Both the position numbers and the translations under genes were made by a program. From Crocodylus rhombifer (taxonomy: Eukaryota > Chordata > Crocodylia > Crocodylidae), in contig JAVSML010025539.1 in the NCBI GenBank assembly GCA_038503035.1, positions 310,001 to 374,000 of the forward strand: 64,000 bases of DNA. The letters are read 5' to 3'. Positions 22,513 to 33,330 of this stretch are shown one piece after another. Every line of letters starts with the position of its first letter. Positions within the stretch are counted from its first letter, which is position 1. The notes under the pieces were generated by a model, which had not been told where the DNA came from, searched no databases, and saw only the letters and a program-made list of their open reading frames with translations.

Positions 22513-23960
22513 ATGTTTTGTAGCATTATGGTCCAAAAGTTAGGAGTTTGTTCCGGGCTTTCAGATCCTCTGTCATAATTCCCTTAAAACCAAAACGAAG
22601 GGAATAAGTAGAAATTAACCTTGAAACAAGCAGCACAATATATTCAGTGCAAGTGTGCCCAAATTACAAAGAAGGTGATGAGGAATGCTGTTTTCCATTT
22701 GAAATCTCACCTTCCACATCAGGAAAAAATACATTTCTATTATTTATGTGTCATAATTTCCTCCCCAGTAAAATATATTGTTCGTTGGGCCTTCTGCTTC
22801 ATAGTTTTATAGTTTCTAGGCTATTCTATATTTTTATAGCAACTTGTAAGGGGAAATGAAAGTTTGCTGAGTCAAGAGCCAGAACAGCCATTTGCTATGG
22901 GAGCAGTATTGGCTATACTTGCCATATAGCCCATATCTTTTTCTGTGCTGGAAGAAAAATGATTTTGGAGAATACTAGTAGTCAAGCACTTTCACTGAAA
23001 TTTTGAAAAGGAAAGAGATACTGAAAAGTTACTCTTTGGACAGCCAAAGAGTAAATAGGATATTTTTAGAAAAAACACTGTATCACCGCTTCTATGATTT
23101 TTTTTGTTAAAGCGTTGTGGTAATAAAGTTACATGAACTCTGCCAAAATGAAGCATTCTCAAGATAAATATTTTGTCCTTTTTATATATTCTTAATATGT
23201 ATGTAAAACTGATTTCATAATTCAGCCCTAAATATTAAAATGTAGTGAAAATTGCAGTGGATGTAACCATTTCAGAATTGTTGTTCTAATTATCTGCTCA
23301 GCTGGTTCTGTGCCTTAAAAACTGGTTAAATAAATCTACTTTTCAGTTTTTTATTAGACCATTAGTGATATTCCACTTCCTGAGCAATGTGCAGCAAGAC
23401 ATAATTATCCACTTTCACAGTTGTTATCCTGGAAATGTGTGTTTCTCCAAATTATGTTCACTTCTATGTAAATATGATTACCCAGAGTACCTGTCATTAT
23501 TAAAACATTTTATGAATTATTAATTAAGAAAACAAACAGTTCTTATGTGAATGCTGACTCATCCATAATCCGTAGTCAGGTGACTACTCAATCACCTCAA
23601 TGAAATTACTTACATGAGTAGGATTTCCAAGACTGAATCCAAAATAAAAATGAATCAAAGTATAGGAACCTGTGCCAACCATGTAGTTTAACAGCTATCT
23701 TCCAGATGGAGCAGAGAACAAAAAACCCAACAAAGACAATTACTCTTGCACAAACTTTCCTAATAGTATACCTTCTAGGCCTAGTTCTGCTACCCTTACT
23801 CATGTTGAATAGTGATTTCTCTATGAACAATTCTGTAGAAATCAGAAGAAATACTGTAGAATGACGTACTACTTGGCTTGAGTTAAGCCTATAGAACAAA
23901 GTCCTTTTAAAGGACTGTGTGGAAAGTTTTCCTGCTTAATGAAATAATAAATTTTTCAGG
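22513..23960. other. AT-rich unique sequence, nothing recognised
   Basis: No gene, RNA or repeat that I can support. A 97-codon minus-strand frame (23899-23606) has one hydrophobic stretch but no family resemblance. Confidence 0.5.
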
Positions 23961-23968
23961 AAGTGACT

Positions 23969-24043
23969 CTTCAGCCCCAGTTGCCCCTACCTCTCCCCTC
24001 CAGTGAAACGAGAAATTGAGAAAAAGAAAAATTGGGGCTGAAG
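23969..24043. repeat. Inverted repeat, 14-bp arms
   Basis: CTTCAGCCCCAGTT (23969-23982) pairs with AATTGGGGCTGAAG (24030-24043) with one mismatch across a 47-base loop. Confidence 0.7.
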
Positions 24044-24079
24044 ACAACATGGCTAGTGGGGGCCCATTGCTAGTGCTGG

Positions 24080-24089
24080 NNNNNNNNNN
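24080..24089. other. Assembly gap of 10 N
   Basis: Ten undetermined bases. The true size of the gap is unknown. Confidence 1.
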
Positions 24090-24976
24090 CCTGCTTTTGT
24101 GAGAGGAAGAGAGGAAAGATAGAGGGGACTGGGGTTAGAGAGTTTGAATCCCAGTGGTGGAGAAGCAGGGTCTTTCCTCATTCTCATCCTGACCCACTAG
24201 AATTCCTCTGCCCTATTCAGTGCCCTTTCGCTAGAAAACTGCACCTGAAAATGTTTCAACTGGGGGACACAGGGGTTGTATGTATGTCCCATAGCTGCAG
24301 CATTTCCTTTTTTAACTGTTTCCAAGTAAGTTTCTCTTGGAAACATTTCAAAAGTTACTTCAGTCTGATATGATGCAGGAAACTGAGTACTGTTACTACT
24401 TTGCTACCATTTTAGATAACAATATTTACTTTATTTTTTCTGTTGGCCATGAATCCATTAAAAGCTAATTTAAACTTCATTAGTTATTAATACAAAGGTT
24501 TTATATTTGTTCTATGCTTTCCATCCTGAAGGATTTAGAGGTTTTCAGGTGTTATATACACAAAATACAACACAGAAAGGCAGCAATCTCCATTATAAAA
24601 ACTGACAGCCAAAAGGCACAAATTGTGTGCTGTCTAATTTTCTCTTTTGTGTAATACTCATCAGCTTAGTATCTTTTGTTCTGGGTGGTTAAAGCCCAAC
24701 AGTAAGGCTGCTGGAAAACAATTAGGGTCAATATTAGACTACACTTTACACTAGAAGAGAGAGATCTTCGCCAGTTGGTTTCTTGTCACATCCTTCTTAC
24801 CAATTCCTCTCTTTCTTTCTTCCAGTTTGCATATGCATTTATACTGTTGAAAGCAACTTAATGACTTAATTTTAGTTTTCCATATCTCAAAAAAGTGGTG
24901 GTTATTTTACTACCATCCTCCTTCTACGTTTGTTTGTATGATCTATGTCTGGATGTTGAGGGCCAAATAGTACCCA
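24090..24976. other. Unique sequence, nothing recognised
   Basis: No supported feature. Confidence 0.5.
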
Positions 24977-26726
24977 GGGCAAGGGACAGAAGTTACACAT
25001 AAACTGGCTTAAGTGACCAAAAACTGGTTTAAACCATTCTGTAATGGAATAGAAGTTCAGTGTGCATAAACAAGTTTCAAAATGGCTGAAACTGGTTTAA
25101 TATAAACCTGGGTGTATCAGACTTAACTGGTCAAACTAATTTATGAAAGTTCTGTCCCAGATCCCTTCCTGGCTCAAGTTAAATAAAAGTCACCCAGCAT
25201 TTTGCAGCCTTGGGCTAAGCTGTGCTGTCTGCTCCAGAGAACAAGACTGGTACTGCCCCTCTGTTCCCTAACTGGAGCAGTAAGGCCTGGCTGACAAGGG
25301 GGTGGGAGGCACAAGCCTGACTGGGGATGCGGCTCAGTCTACAGAAGGGGTACCTCCCCTCCCCCAGGCAAACCCCGGCTGGGGTATGGGGTCAGGAAGG
25401 AGGGATAAACTTCCTTTCTCCTGAATACAGAGGTTCTCCATCATGCTTACTTAGTGCTGGCTGTGACTATGGACTACAAATCCCAAAGGCACCTGGAATC
25501 AGGAGTGATAAACAACCCTGCAGAGTCCTGTTGTCGTGATTGTGGACTGGAAATCCCAGAGACCTTTGGGGGCAGAAGGAAGAGGAATTGAACACAGCCC
25601 ATGCTGACTATGGGCCAGAGAGCCATGCTCTAGCACCCCCTGGCTTCTGGCTTGAGCCTCTGCAGGCATGTGGCTTCATTTCCCGAATCAAAAATAACAC
25701 ATAGAATCACAGATTAGAAGGACTGGAAGGGACCTGTAAGAACATCAGGTCTGTCCCCTGACATGGGCAGAGGTAATTTGGTTCAAACCAGCTCCACAAG
25801 GTGCTTGTCCAGCCTCCTCTTGGACACCTGCAGGGATGGCGACTGCACCACCTCTGTTGAAAGTGTGTTCCAGATTCTAGTTACCCTTATGAAAAAGAAG
25901 TTTTTCCTTAAGTCTAGCCTAAATTTTTCCTCAACTAGCTTGTGCCCATTGGACCTCATCCTCTCAAGGGGTGCCTCTCTAAAAAGCTGCTCCCCTAGAT
26001 CTTGGTGTTCACCCCGACATACTTGTAGGCAGCTATCAAGTCGCCTCTCAGTCTTCTCTTACTCTGGGAATAGGCCCAATCCCTGGAGTCCCTCTTCATT
26101 GGACCTATCTGCCACCACCCTGATCATGCAGGTGACCCTTCTCTGTACTTTTTCGAGCACATCCACATCCTTCTTTAAGTGCGGTCTCCAGAACTGGACA
26201 CAGTACTCCAGCTATGGCATCACGAAAGCTAAATAGAGTGGGAGGAGCATCTCTCTAGATCTATTTGCAACACATCAGCTGATGCACACCGGGGTTCTAT
26301 TTGCTCTGCTGGCGATTTCATCGCACTAATGACTTAAATTCATCCTTTGGTTGATTGTCAGCCCCAGGTCCCTTTGAGATACAGTGCCAGCCAGTGGGCC
26401 ACTATCCATCGTATAGTTATGGTGAAGGTTCTTCCTACCCAGATGAAGGACACTTGTCTTTGTTGAACTTCAGCTGATTCCACTTGACCCATAGGATCAG
26501 CCTGTCAAGATCATTCTCAGTAATTGCTCTGCCCTTAGATGTGCTCATATTTCCCCATAGCTTGGTGTCATCTACAAACTTAATCATTGTGCTTCTTGCT
26601 CCCTCATCTAGCTCATTGATTGAGTGTCTGTTCATTTGCTTATTGGTTCAATCTTTGCGGCTTAGACTAATCTACAAAGACTGAATCAATTCAGCATTGG
26701 GCTTTTTGACTGTCTATAGTCAGCCT
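24977..26726 (+). mobile_element. GGGCTAG-ended DNA repeat, copy B, split by CR1
   Basis: The left end GGGCAAGGGACAGAAGTTAC is followed by ACTGGTTTAAACC-type blocks, as in copy A at 4812. The tail after the interruption (TATTGGTTCAATCTTTGCGG at about 26640, TTTTTGACTGTCTATAGTCA at about 26704) matches copy A at 7790-7870. Between 25703 and about 26625 a CR1 is inserted. The first part also contains a GC-rich middle with CAGAGACC and CCTTTGGG-like blocks. It is non-autonomous, with no transposase visible. Confidence 0.55.
25703..26625 (-). pseudogene. Old 5'-truncated CR1 LINE, minus strand
   Basis: On the minus strand the order is the usual CR1 ORF2 C-terminus and tail. It includes an ARSTMIKFVDDTKLWGNMST segment in the frame 26635-26435 (RT motif C region, FVDD in place of FADD) and then a worn [19 protein letters not shown] stretch in the broken frames. 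At the low-coordinate end it finishes with the CR1 tail (ATCTGTGATTCTAT on the minus strand). Many stops and frame changes make it clearly older than the 21280 and 57930 copies. It sits inside the GGGCTAG-ended repeat. Confidence 0.8.
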
Positions 26727-27329
26727 AGGAGGTAGAGGTTCAGTTGGGGAGTAGTAAGGAACTCCTTTGTCAAAATGGGGAACACCTGGTTGGGTTACCT
26801 CCTGTGTTTCTCCAGCCAGTTTAGCTGTGCAGTGTGAAGGGAAAAAAACAAAGTTGCATCTTTTTCTCTGATCATTGTTTTTACCTTTGAAATGGTTAGC
26901 ACCTTCAGGGGTATTAGTCTACAGCAGTTCCTATTTGAGTCAGGTGTCAGGTGCACAGAGTGGAAAAGGAGAGAAGGCTGAACACCTGTCCAAAGATGAG
27001 GTTTAAGGATATGAAAGGTGGTAACCTTGTCTACCTTTTAAGTTTTTTACTAGAACATCGTACGTATGTGTTTTTGAGATCAAGTGTGCTATATGCTGGG
27101 TTTATTTCATTCTTGTCAACTCTGGATTGTATGTTCCTGAGGCTGCAGAAAAGGTGTTGATTTTGTAGGTCACTTCCTTTGTTCATTCACAAAATTACTC
27201 AGGTATTTAAATAAATAATTCTGAGTTTGTTGACATCTGATGGCAGGGATTTCTATTTAGCATAAGACAAAAATGCAATTTTTTTAGGTGTATTCTGGTG
27301 TAGATCAGATGTATTAAATCTGCTAGCAG
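26727..27329. other. Unique sequence, nothing recognised
   Basis: No supported gene or repeat. Confidence 0.5.
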
Positions 27330-28886
27330 GAAGAATTGGAAGTCCTTGCAAAATCACAGAACTGATGTGATTGGAGTAACACAGACTGGGTGGGATAGCT
27401 CACATGACTGGAGCACTGTCATGGATGGGTATAAACTGTTCAGGAAAGACAGGCAGGGGAGAAGAGGGGGAGGAGTTACACTTCATGTAAAACAGCCATG
27501 TGATTGCTCAGAGCTCCAGTATGAAACTGGAGATAGGCCTGTTGAAAGTCACTGGGTTAGAATCAGAGGAGAGAGCAGCAAGGATGATGTTGTGGTGGGG
27601 GTCTGCTATAGACCACCAGACCAGGAGGGAAGGGGTAGATGAGGCTTTGTTCAAACAGCAATGGGAAGTTCCCTGATCCCAGGCCCTGGTTCTCCTGGGA
27701 GATTTCAGTTACCCTGACATCTGCTGGGAGGGCAATACAGCAATGAGCGGACAATTCAGGAAGTTTTTGGTGCGAGTGCTGGAGCAGCCAACTAGGGACT
27801 GTGCTCTTCTTGACTTGCTGCTCACAAACAGGGAAGAATTGGTGAGGAATGTAGTAGTAGATTGTAAGTTGGGCGGCAGTGACCACAAGATGATTGAGTT
27901 CAGGATCCAGAAGAAAGGAAGGGAGGAGAGCAGCAGAGTAAGGACCCTGGATCTCAGAAAATCAAACTTCAAGTCACTCAGGGATCTCATGGACAGGATC
28001 CCCTGGGAAGCCAGTCTGAGGGTAAGGGGAGTCCAGGATAACTAGCTATACTTTAAAGAAGTCTTATTGAGAGTGCAGGAACAAACCATTCCAATGTGCA
28101 GGATGACTAGCAACTATGGCAGAAGACCAGCTTAGCTTAGCAGGGAACTCTTCAGCAAACTAAATCACAAAATGGAGGCTTATAAGAAGTGGAAACTTGG
28201 ACAAACAACTAGGGAGTGTATAAGAGTATTGCTCAGGCATGCAGGGCTGAAATTAGGAAAGTCAAAGTGCAATTGGAGTTGGAGCTAGGATGAGATGTGA
28301 AGGGTTTCAAGTAGGGTATCTACAAATATATCAGTAACAAGAGGAACATCGGGGAAAGTGTGGGCCCCTTACTGAATGGGGGAGGCAGCCTCGTGACAGG
28401 ATTCAGAAAAAGCTAGAATACTTGATGCCTTTTTCATGTCGGGGGACAAATTGGAATGAATCCGCCAGAGGGCAAAGGGTGGGGGGGTTTGGGCACATAA
28501 TCTAGGAAAGGCTGAGAGACCTGAGATTATTTAGTTCCAAAAAGTGAAAACTGAGGGGGGATTTAATAGCAGCCTTCAACTACCTGAAGGGGGCTTAGAA
28601 AGAGGATGAGGTAGACTGTTCTCAGTGGTGGCAGATAACAGAACAAGGAGCAACGGTCTCAAGTAGCAGCAAAGATGCTTTAGTTTAGATATTAGGAAGA
28701 CCTTTCTCACTGGGCGAGTAGTAACACACTGGAATAGGCTCCCCAGAAAGCTTGTGGACTCTCCATTCCTGGAGGTTTTTAAGACCCAGCTAGACAAAGT
28801 CTTGGCTGGGAATATTCTTGTTTTGAGCAGAGGGTTGGACTAGATGACCTCCTGAGGTCCACTTCTAACTCTCATTCTATTCTAAA
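27330..28886 (+). pseudogene. Old CR1 LINE with endonuclease remnant and RT deleted
   Basis: The first frame (27346-27642) carries endonuclease landmarks TDVIGVTQTGWDSSHDWS (Gln where the catalytic Glu of TETWW is expected), GRRGGGVTLHVK and VVVGVCYRPPDQ. The second (27743-28045) carries CALLDLLLTNREELVRNV and GGSDHKMIEFRIQKKGRE, including the catalytic SDH. Decayed post-endonuclease sequence follows to about 28440. The text then jumps to the extreme C-terminal part (AERLRDLRLF-like, from about 28500) and the 3' tail ending near CATTCTATTCTA. The RT domain has been removed by an internal deletion near 28440-28460. Confidence 0.85.
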
Positions 28887-29288
28887 GTTTGAATTTTACC
28901 ATCTGATGACAGTTCTAATAACATATCCTTTCTGGATCGTTGTAAAGTTAGTTAAATTCTGCAAAAAAGATTTTGCAAAAATAATTATTCAGAAAAATGG
29001 AATAAAAGTTCTTATTTATCAGTGGTTGAAGGGAGAAAGACATGGCATATGTATGGTATGCAATCATCTGCTATAACTACATTTTTATAAGGTATTCTTG
29101 CTAATGTATATAGTTTATTCATTTTGAGACTGCATTTCATTGCACCATGTAATTATCTTTAAAAGTTGTGCAAATTCCAGTTTCAGTTATGTAGGAGGTG
29201 GGCACATTGGGGGGGATATATGAGAATGCAACTTTATATCAGCTTTTCTGTGTAGTGTTAAGACATAAATGTTAGAGTATTCATGATT
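28887..29288. other. AT-rich unique sequence, nothing recognised
   Basis: No supported feature. Confidence 0.5.
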
Positions 29289-29296
29289 TAATACAG

Positions 29297-29684
29297 TGGG
29301 GCTGTCCAAATGGCAGCTCAGCCCATAAGGGGCAAGTTATGATTTCTGGGCTCCTGGCTGGCTACCGCTCTCCCAAACACTCTAGCTGCAACAACAGGTG
29401 CAGTATTCCGTCTCCCCTGCCCTCCTCTGTCTTTTATAATCTGTGCCCATCCTAGAAGATAGGGTGGCATGGCATGTGGAGCTCAGGGTGAGAACAGGGC
29501 TGTACCATATATTGTAGCAATCAGGGGCAGGTTGCCCACGTGGGTGTGCACTTCAGTGGGAGAAGAATGCAAATATGCCATGTAGTAAGGGGGCAGTTTA
29601 TGGCCTGGAGGCTTGTAAACTGCCACTGGTGCAGCTCTTATGATGTACAGCCTCACAGGGCCACTTAGAAGTTGGACAGCCCTG
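29297..29684. mobile_element. hAT MITE with perfect 8-bp target duplication
   Basis: Inverted ends TGGGGCTGTCCAA and TTGGACAGCCCTG are flanked by identical TAATACAG copies (29289-29296 and 29685-29692). The interior of 388 bases has no frame. Termini and duplication length fit the hAT superfamily, and TA at positions 4-5 of the duplication fits Buster-type target choice. Confidence 0.85.
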
Positions 29685-29692
29685 TAATACAG

Positions 29693-31368
29693 TATAAAAA
29701 GATTTTAAATTGCTGTATTACATTAAAGAGCTCTGTTTAATGCAACATACCCAGGGCTGCCTGGGCCTTGCTACTTTGTTAAAAACAAAAAGAAGATTTG
29801 TGTGTCCAGGTTCTAGAGCTGCTTAGCAAAAGAAACTAAATGACTGTCTTGTATCTTATTTTTCTAACTCTCTCCTTCATCTTTCACTATGCCACAGTAG
29901 TACAAATTGTGGAAGTTCCTGAAATCTTAAGTCTGAAATAATTTTTGGAAGAAAAAACAAGGTCCCCCCATTTCATTATTTTTAAAAATATATATTCAGT
30001 CAAAGACATAGACTCTGCTATGTCTTCTGAGAGAATTCAATAGTGTTACACCTTTCACAGCTATCATTTGCCTTTTTTAGTAGAGAAAAAGAAATCTCTC
30101 TCTCCCACTCTCTCTCCTCTCTTTGAAATAGTCACCTAAGACTTTTTAAGACCAAGCCAATACATTAAAATACCTTCCTTGGCCATTGAGTATTTGGTTA
30201 CCTTGAAAAGAACTCTCCAACATCCTGCCCATGAACCTGAAAATTATTAAATATCGTATCTGGGTATAGGGGGCAAATTTCTACGCTGCTATGCACAGAG
30301 AAATACTGTTTTGCCAAAGTGCATTTAATTATAGATATTCCAAAAATCATTAGCTGTAGTCATGAAGTTGGGCTAGAAAGAACCTTAGTTTTTATATTTT
30401 AAGTAAATGAAATAGTTATTTATGAAAACATCAGAAGCCTTCAGTAACATTTATATTAAATATTTTTTTCAAGCTGTGATTTAAGGATATTTATTTCTAC
30501 AGTCAGCCATACTAAGATCATTTAACTCTTTAATGTTTTTTAAGATTTGTCAGAGTTTTGAGAAGTGTAGAGGTATATTTTAAAGGCTGCATAGAAAAAT
30601 TAGATCATAATTAACCATGATAACAGCCTTTGAATATCTTCAGTGAAGGTCTGCTTACAGAATAAATCAGTTACAGAACACTAGCTTTTGGAAAATTGAT
30701 ACAATGAGTTGCTCTTGAAGCAGAATTGATGTGGTTTTGATGTGGTTTAACATGAAGCCTCTCTCTAAAAAGTACTGAGTTACCTGTTGCTTTAACCCAA
30801 CCAACTCAATAACACCAGTTCTCCTTTATTTTGAAAACTTACTGAGTGGTCCAAAAACACACTTAAAAATTCAGAAGCGTGCTTATATAAAACTATAGGT
30901 ATGAATATAAAAACTGGTGTTTGGTTGTTTGTTTTAAATTGTCCTATATGGGTAGCTTTTTAAACTTAGCTCGTGTGGAATCTTTCATCTTCAGAATATA
31001 TAGAGAAAAGCAATGGAAAATCGGATGTTCAGTTAAGATTTTTATCAGTAAGTTTTTGTAAATTACACAACACATTTTTATATCACACAATCTTTTATCT
31101 TGAGCCTTAGCATAGGAAACAGTACTGAAGAAACCATCTTTTGTGCAAAACGAAGAATTTACTTTTTATTTTCTTGCCTAATATACAGTTCTGTGCTTTT
31201 TATAATAGTGTTTGAAGCAAAGTGGGTTTTTTTGTCTGTTTGGTTTTTTGGGTTTTGGCCCAAAAATAAAGTTACAGTTAAACTAAGCTGATAATCATTC
31301 ATGTCAGTGCACAGAATAATGCTGGATAATTAAAAGGCCATTACTGGTTTTATCTTAGGCTGAAACTA
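29693..31368. other. AT-rich unique sequence, nothing recognised
   Basis: A short CT-rich patch lies near 30090-30122. No gene, RNA or repeat is supported. Confidence 0.5.
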
Positions 31369-31610
31369 GGGCTAGATACAGACATTACACCCATCTCTCT
31401 TAGCAGGCAGAAAGCACTGTAAAGCCATAACTGAACAGACATTCACAGCACTTAGTGCGCTTCAAAAATGGCAGATCATGCTCTCAGAGTTAACCCTTGA
31501 TGTATGAAGTATTAGCTTAAAGCACTTTCTATTAGAGCATTTTCTCAAATGTCTGTGCCAGAACCCATTGAGGGTTAACTTAGAGTGCGATTGCTGCCAT
31601 CTCAAACAGT
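31369..31610. repeat. GGGCTAG-ended DNA repeat, related copy
   Basis: The left end GGGCTAGATACAGACATTAC matches the ends at 4812 and 24977. Inside, AAAATGGCAGATCATGCTCT with AGAGTTAACCC (about 31466-31503) is inverted at about 31568-31605 (GGGTTAACTTAGAGTGC, then TGCTGCCATC). The right boundary is unclear, and the element may extend into the GC-rich segment up to about 32130. Confidence 0.45.
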
Positions 31611-32489
31611 GTTGTGTAGGACTTCCCTCTAGCCTTGATCAGAGCTCCTGGGGTCTGCCTGAGCACTGGGCTGGCCCTTCCCCCTCACCTGTCGCTTCCC
31701 TGAGTCAGTGACAGCCTTTGATCCCAGCTCCATGTGTAGGCTGGTCAGAGGGTGAGGTGCAGAGAGGGGGGTTTCTGTCTCTGCAGCCACCCCAGCCCTA
31801 TGGCATGCCACAGCCCACTTGGGGAGGGGCTACAGGGAAAGGAGTCCAGGGACTTTCTCCCAGCAGCCACATGGGCTGGGTCCGCACAGCAGAGAGGGTC
31901 AGTTTCCCAAAGCTCCTGGCTGCAAGCTCCTCTCCCCCCACCCCAGGCTTGTGGGCATGGTTGTGGTCTGTATGCCAGAGAGGCTTCATTTCCCCAGCCT
32001 CAGCCAGGAGCCCAGGGAAACAGAGCCACATGGATCCATGTGAAGAAAGTGCCACCAAATCCAGTATTGTCAAATTCTGGTGGCTTTGTGATTTAGCAAC
32101 ACTAGAAGAAGGACGTGCCAACAGAGGGCACTGATCCTCTCCTGTTTTCCCTCTCTACTTTTCCCTCACTGCTAGCAGTTCCAACACCTCCTCCTACAGC
32201 AGTATTTCCCATGAGGCTACTGGATTATATGCACAGGGAGCAAATTTTATCAGTTATAGCTCTGATAATAAAGACAGGTCCATTAGATGGAGCAATTTGG
32301 ATCACTTAGTGTAAAGTAGGATTGTTGAAAAACGTGCATCTTAAAATACTGATGCCAAATCACATATTTTAGAACAAGGAATACAGGCCACACATTTAAA
32401 GGATAAGTGATTACATGTTGAAAAGCATGGACATAAGACCTAAGATGTAAAACATTAATGACTGACCTTCCAGTGCGATGTGATAGATG
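31611..32489. other. GC-rich then AT-rich sequence, nothing recognised
   Basis: 31620-32130 is GC-rich with competing open frames on both strands (74-138 codons). None has a recognisable domain, and the composition alone explains them. Confidence 0.4.
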
Positions 32490-33330
32490 TTTTACAGCCA
32501 TTACATGTAGATTGACCTAACTAGGGTGTGGTCAATCTAAGTGCCAATCTGTGCAGGTGTTCAGGGAAGTTAAACTGGGCACAAAATAGTGGGCCTTATC
32601 TAACTTAGTTCATCTGTGAACTAAGATCCGGAATGGGTTAGCCGAGGGGTTGGCAACCCCCAGCACGCATGCCAGCGCATGGCATGTGAAGCCGTTTTGC
32701 TCAGCACACCACAGCTGGCCTGGACTCTGAGCAGGCCTCGGACAGTGGCTATGGAGCCTGGGCTACTCACATCAGGCAGAAGGGAGGCTACAAGTGGCTT
32801 CCCTGGGGTCTGTGGAGCCTCAGTCCCGCTCGTTGCTGGTGGCAAGTGTATGTGTGCCTCGTGGTGGCCAGCCGGGAAGCGTCTGGGGCTGTGCTGCCAC
32901 AACAAGGATTTGTGCTCCCCTGCAATTTGCCCTGAGCATTCCAGCATCTTATAGGTCAAGGTTATGGAGGTTTTTGTCACTCTGATCAAAAACATTGCTG
33001 ACCCCTGGGTTAGCCCAATCTGCCAAACATCTGCACCCATTTGAAGCACAGCCCCAGGGCTAGTAAAGCCCATGTGCTTGATCCACTCCTGGGGTTGTGC
33101 TCCTCCTACCCCTAAACCTAACCAGGCTATTTTTAGCCGCCTAACCCCTGCAGATCTGCCATCTCCCCCCCCCCCCAGTCTTGTGGACCCAATCAAGTTA
33201 CTTACACTGGGTTCCCAGCGCAGCTCCCAGCACTGGCAAACGTGCACAAGCCACTTCCAATTTATGATCATGCAGCTTAAATTAAGCCATGTGGTTGTAG
33301 ATCAGGTGCAGTGAATGTCTGCACATACCC
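32490..33330 (+). repeat. GGGTAC-ended DNA repeat, copy 2, split by a hAT
   Basis: The left part (CATTACATGTAGATTGACCT, then CAATCTGTGCAGGTGTTCAG, then AACTTAGTTCA) aligns with the copy at 3629. The right part resumes after the insertion (CAATCTGCCAAACATC), passes through a C-rich middle with a 13-C run near 33165, and ends GTCTGCACATACCC. The insertion point is 32636-32643. Confidence 0.6.
32644..33007 (+). mobile_element. 364-bp hAT MITE with perfect 8-bp duplication
   Basis: It begins GAGGGGTTGGCAACCCCCAG, ends AACATTGCTGACCCCTG, and is flanked by identical GGTTAGCC copies (32636-32643 and 33008-33015). It shares both ends with the 2.5-kb element at 9214-11714. The uninterrupted relative at 3629-4090 shows GTTAGCC only once at the matching place. 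Open frames of 63-216 codons across it are not supported as genes. Confidence 0.9.

Noticed and set aside
27346..28045. Host nuclease gene suggested by endonuclease-like frames
   Set aside because: The motifs (SDH, YRPP, DSSHDW) and the CR1 tail downstream show a LINE endonuclease.
32621..33271. 216-codon minus-strand frame, one of the longest outside LINEs
   Set aside because: It runs across both junctions of the hAT MITE and its host repeat, so it cannot be an ancestral gene, and no domain is visible.
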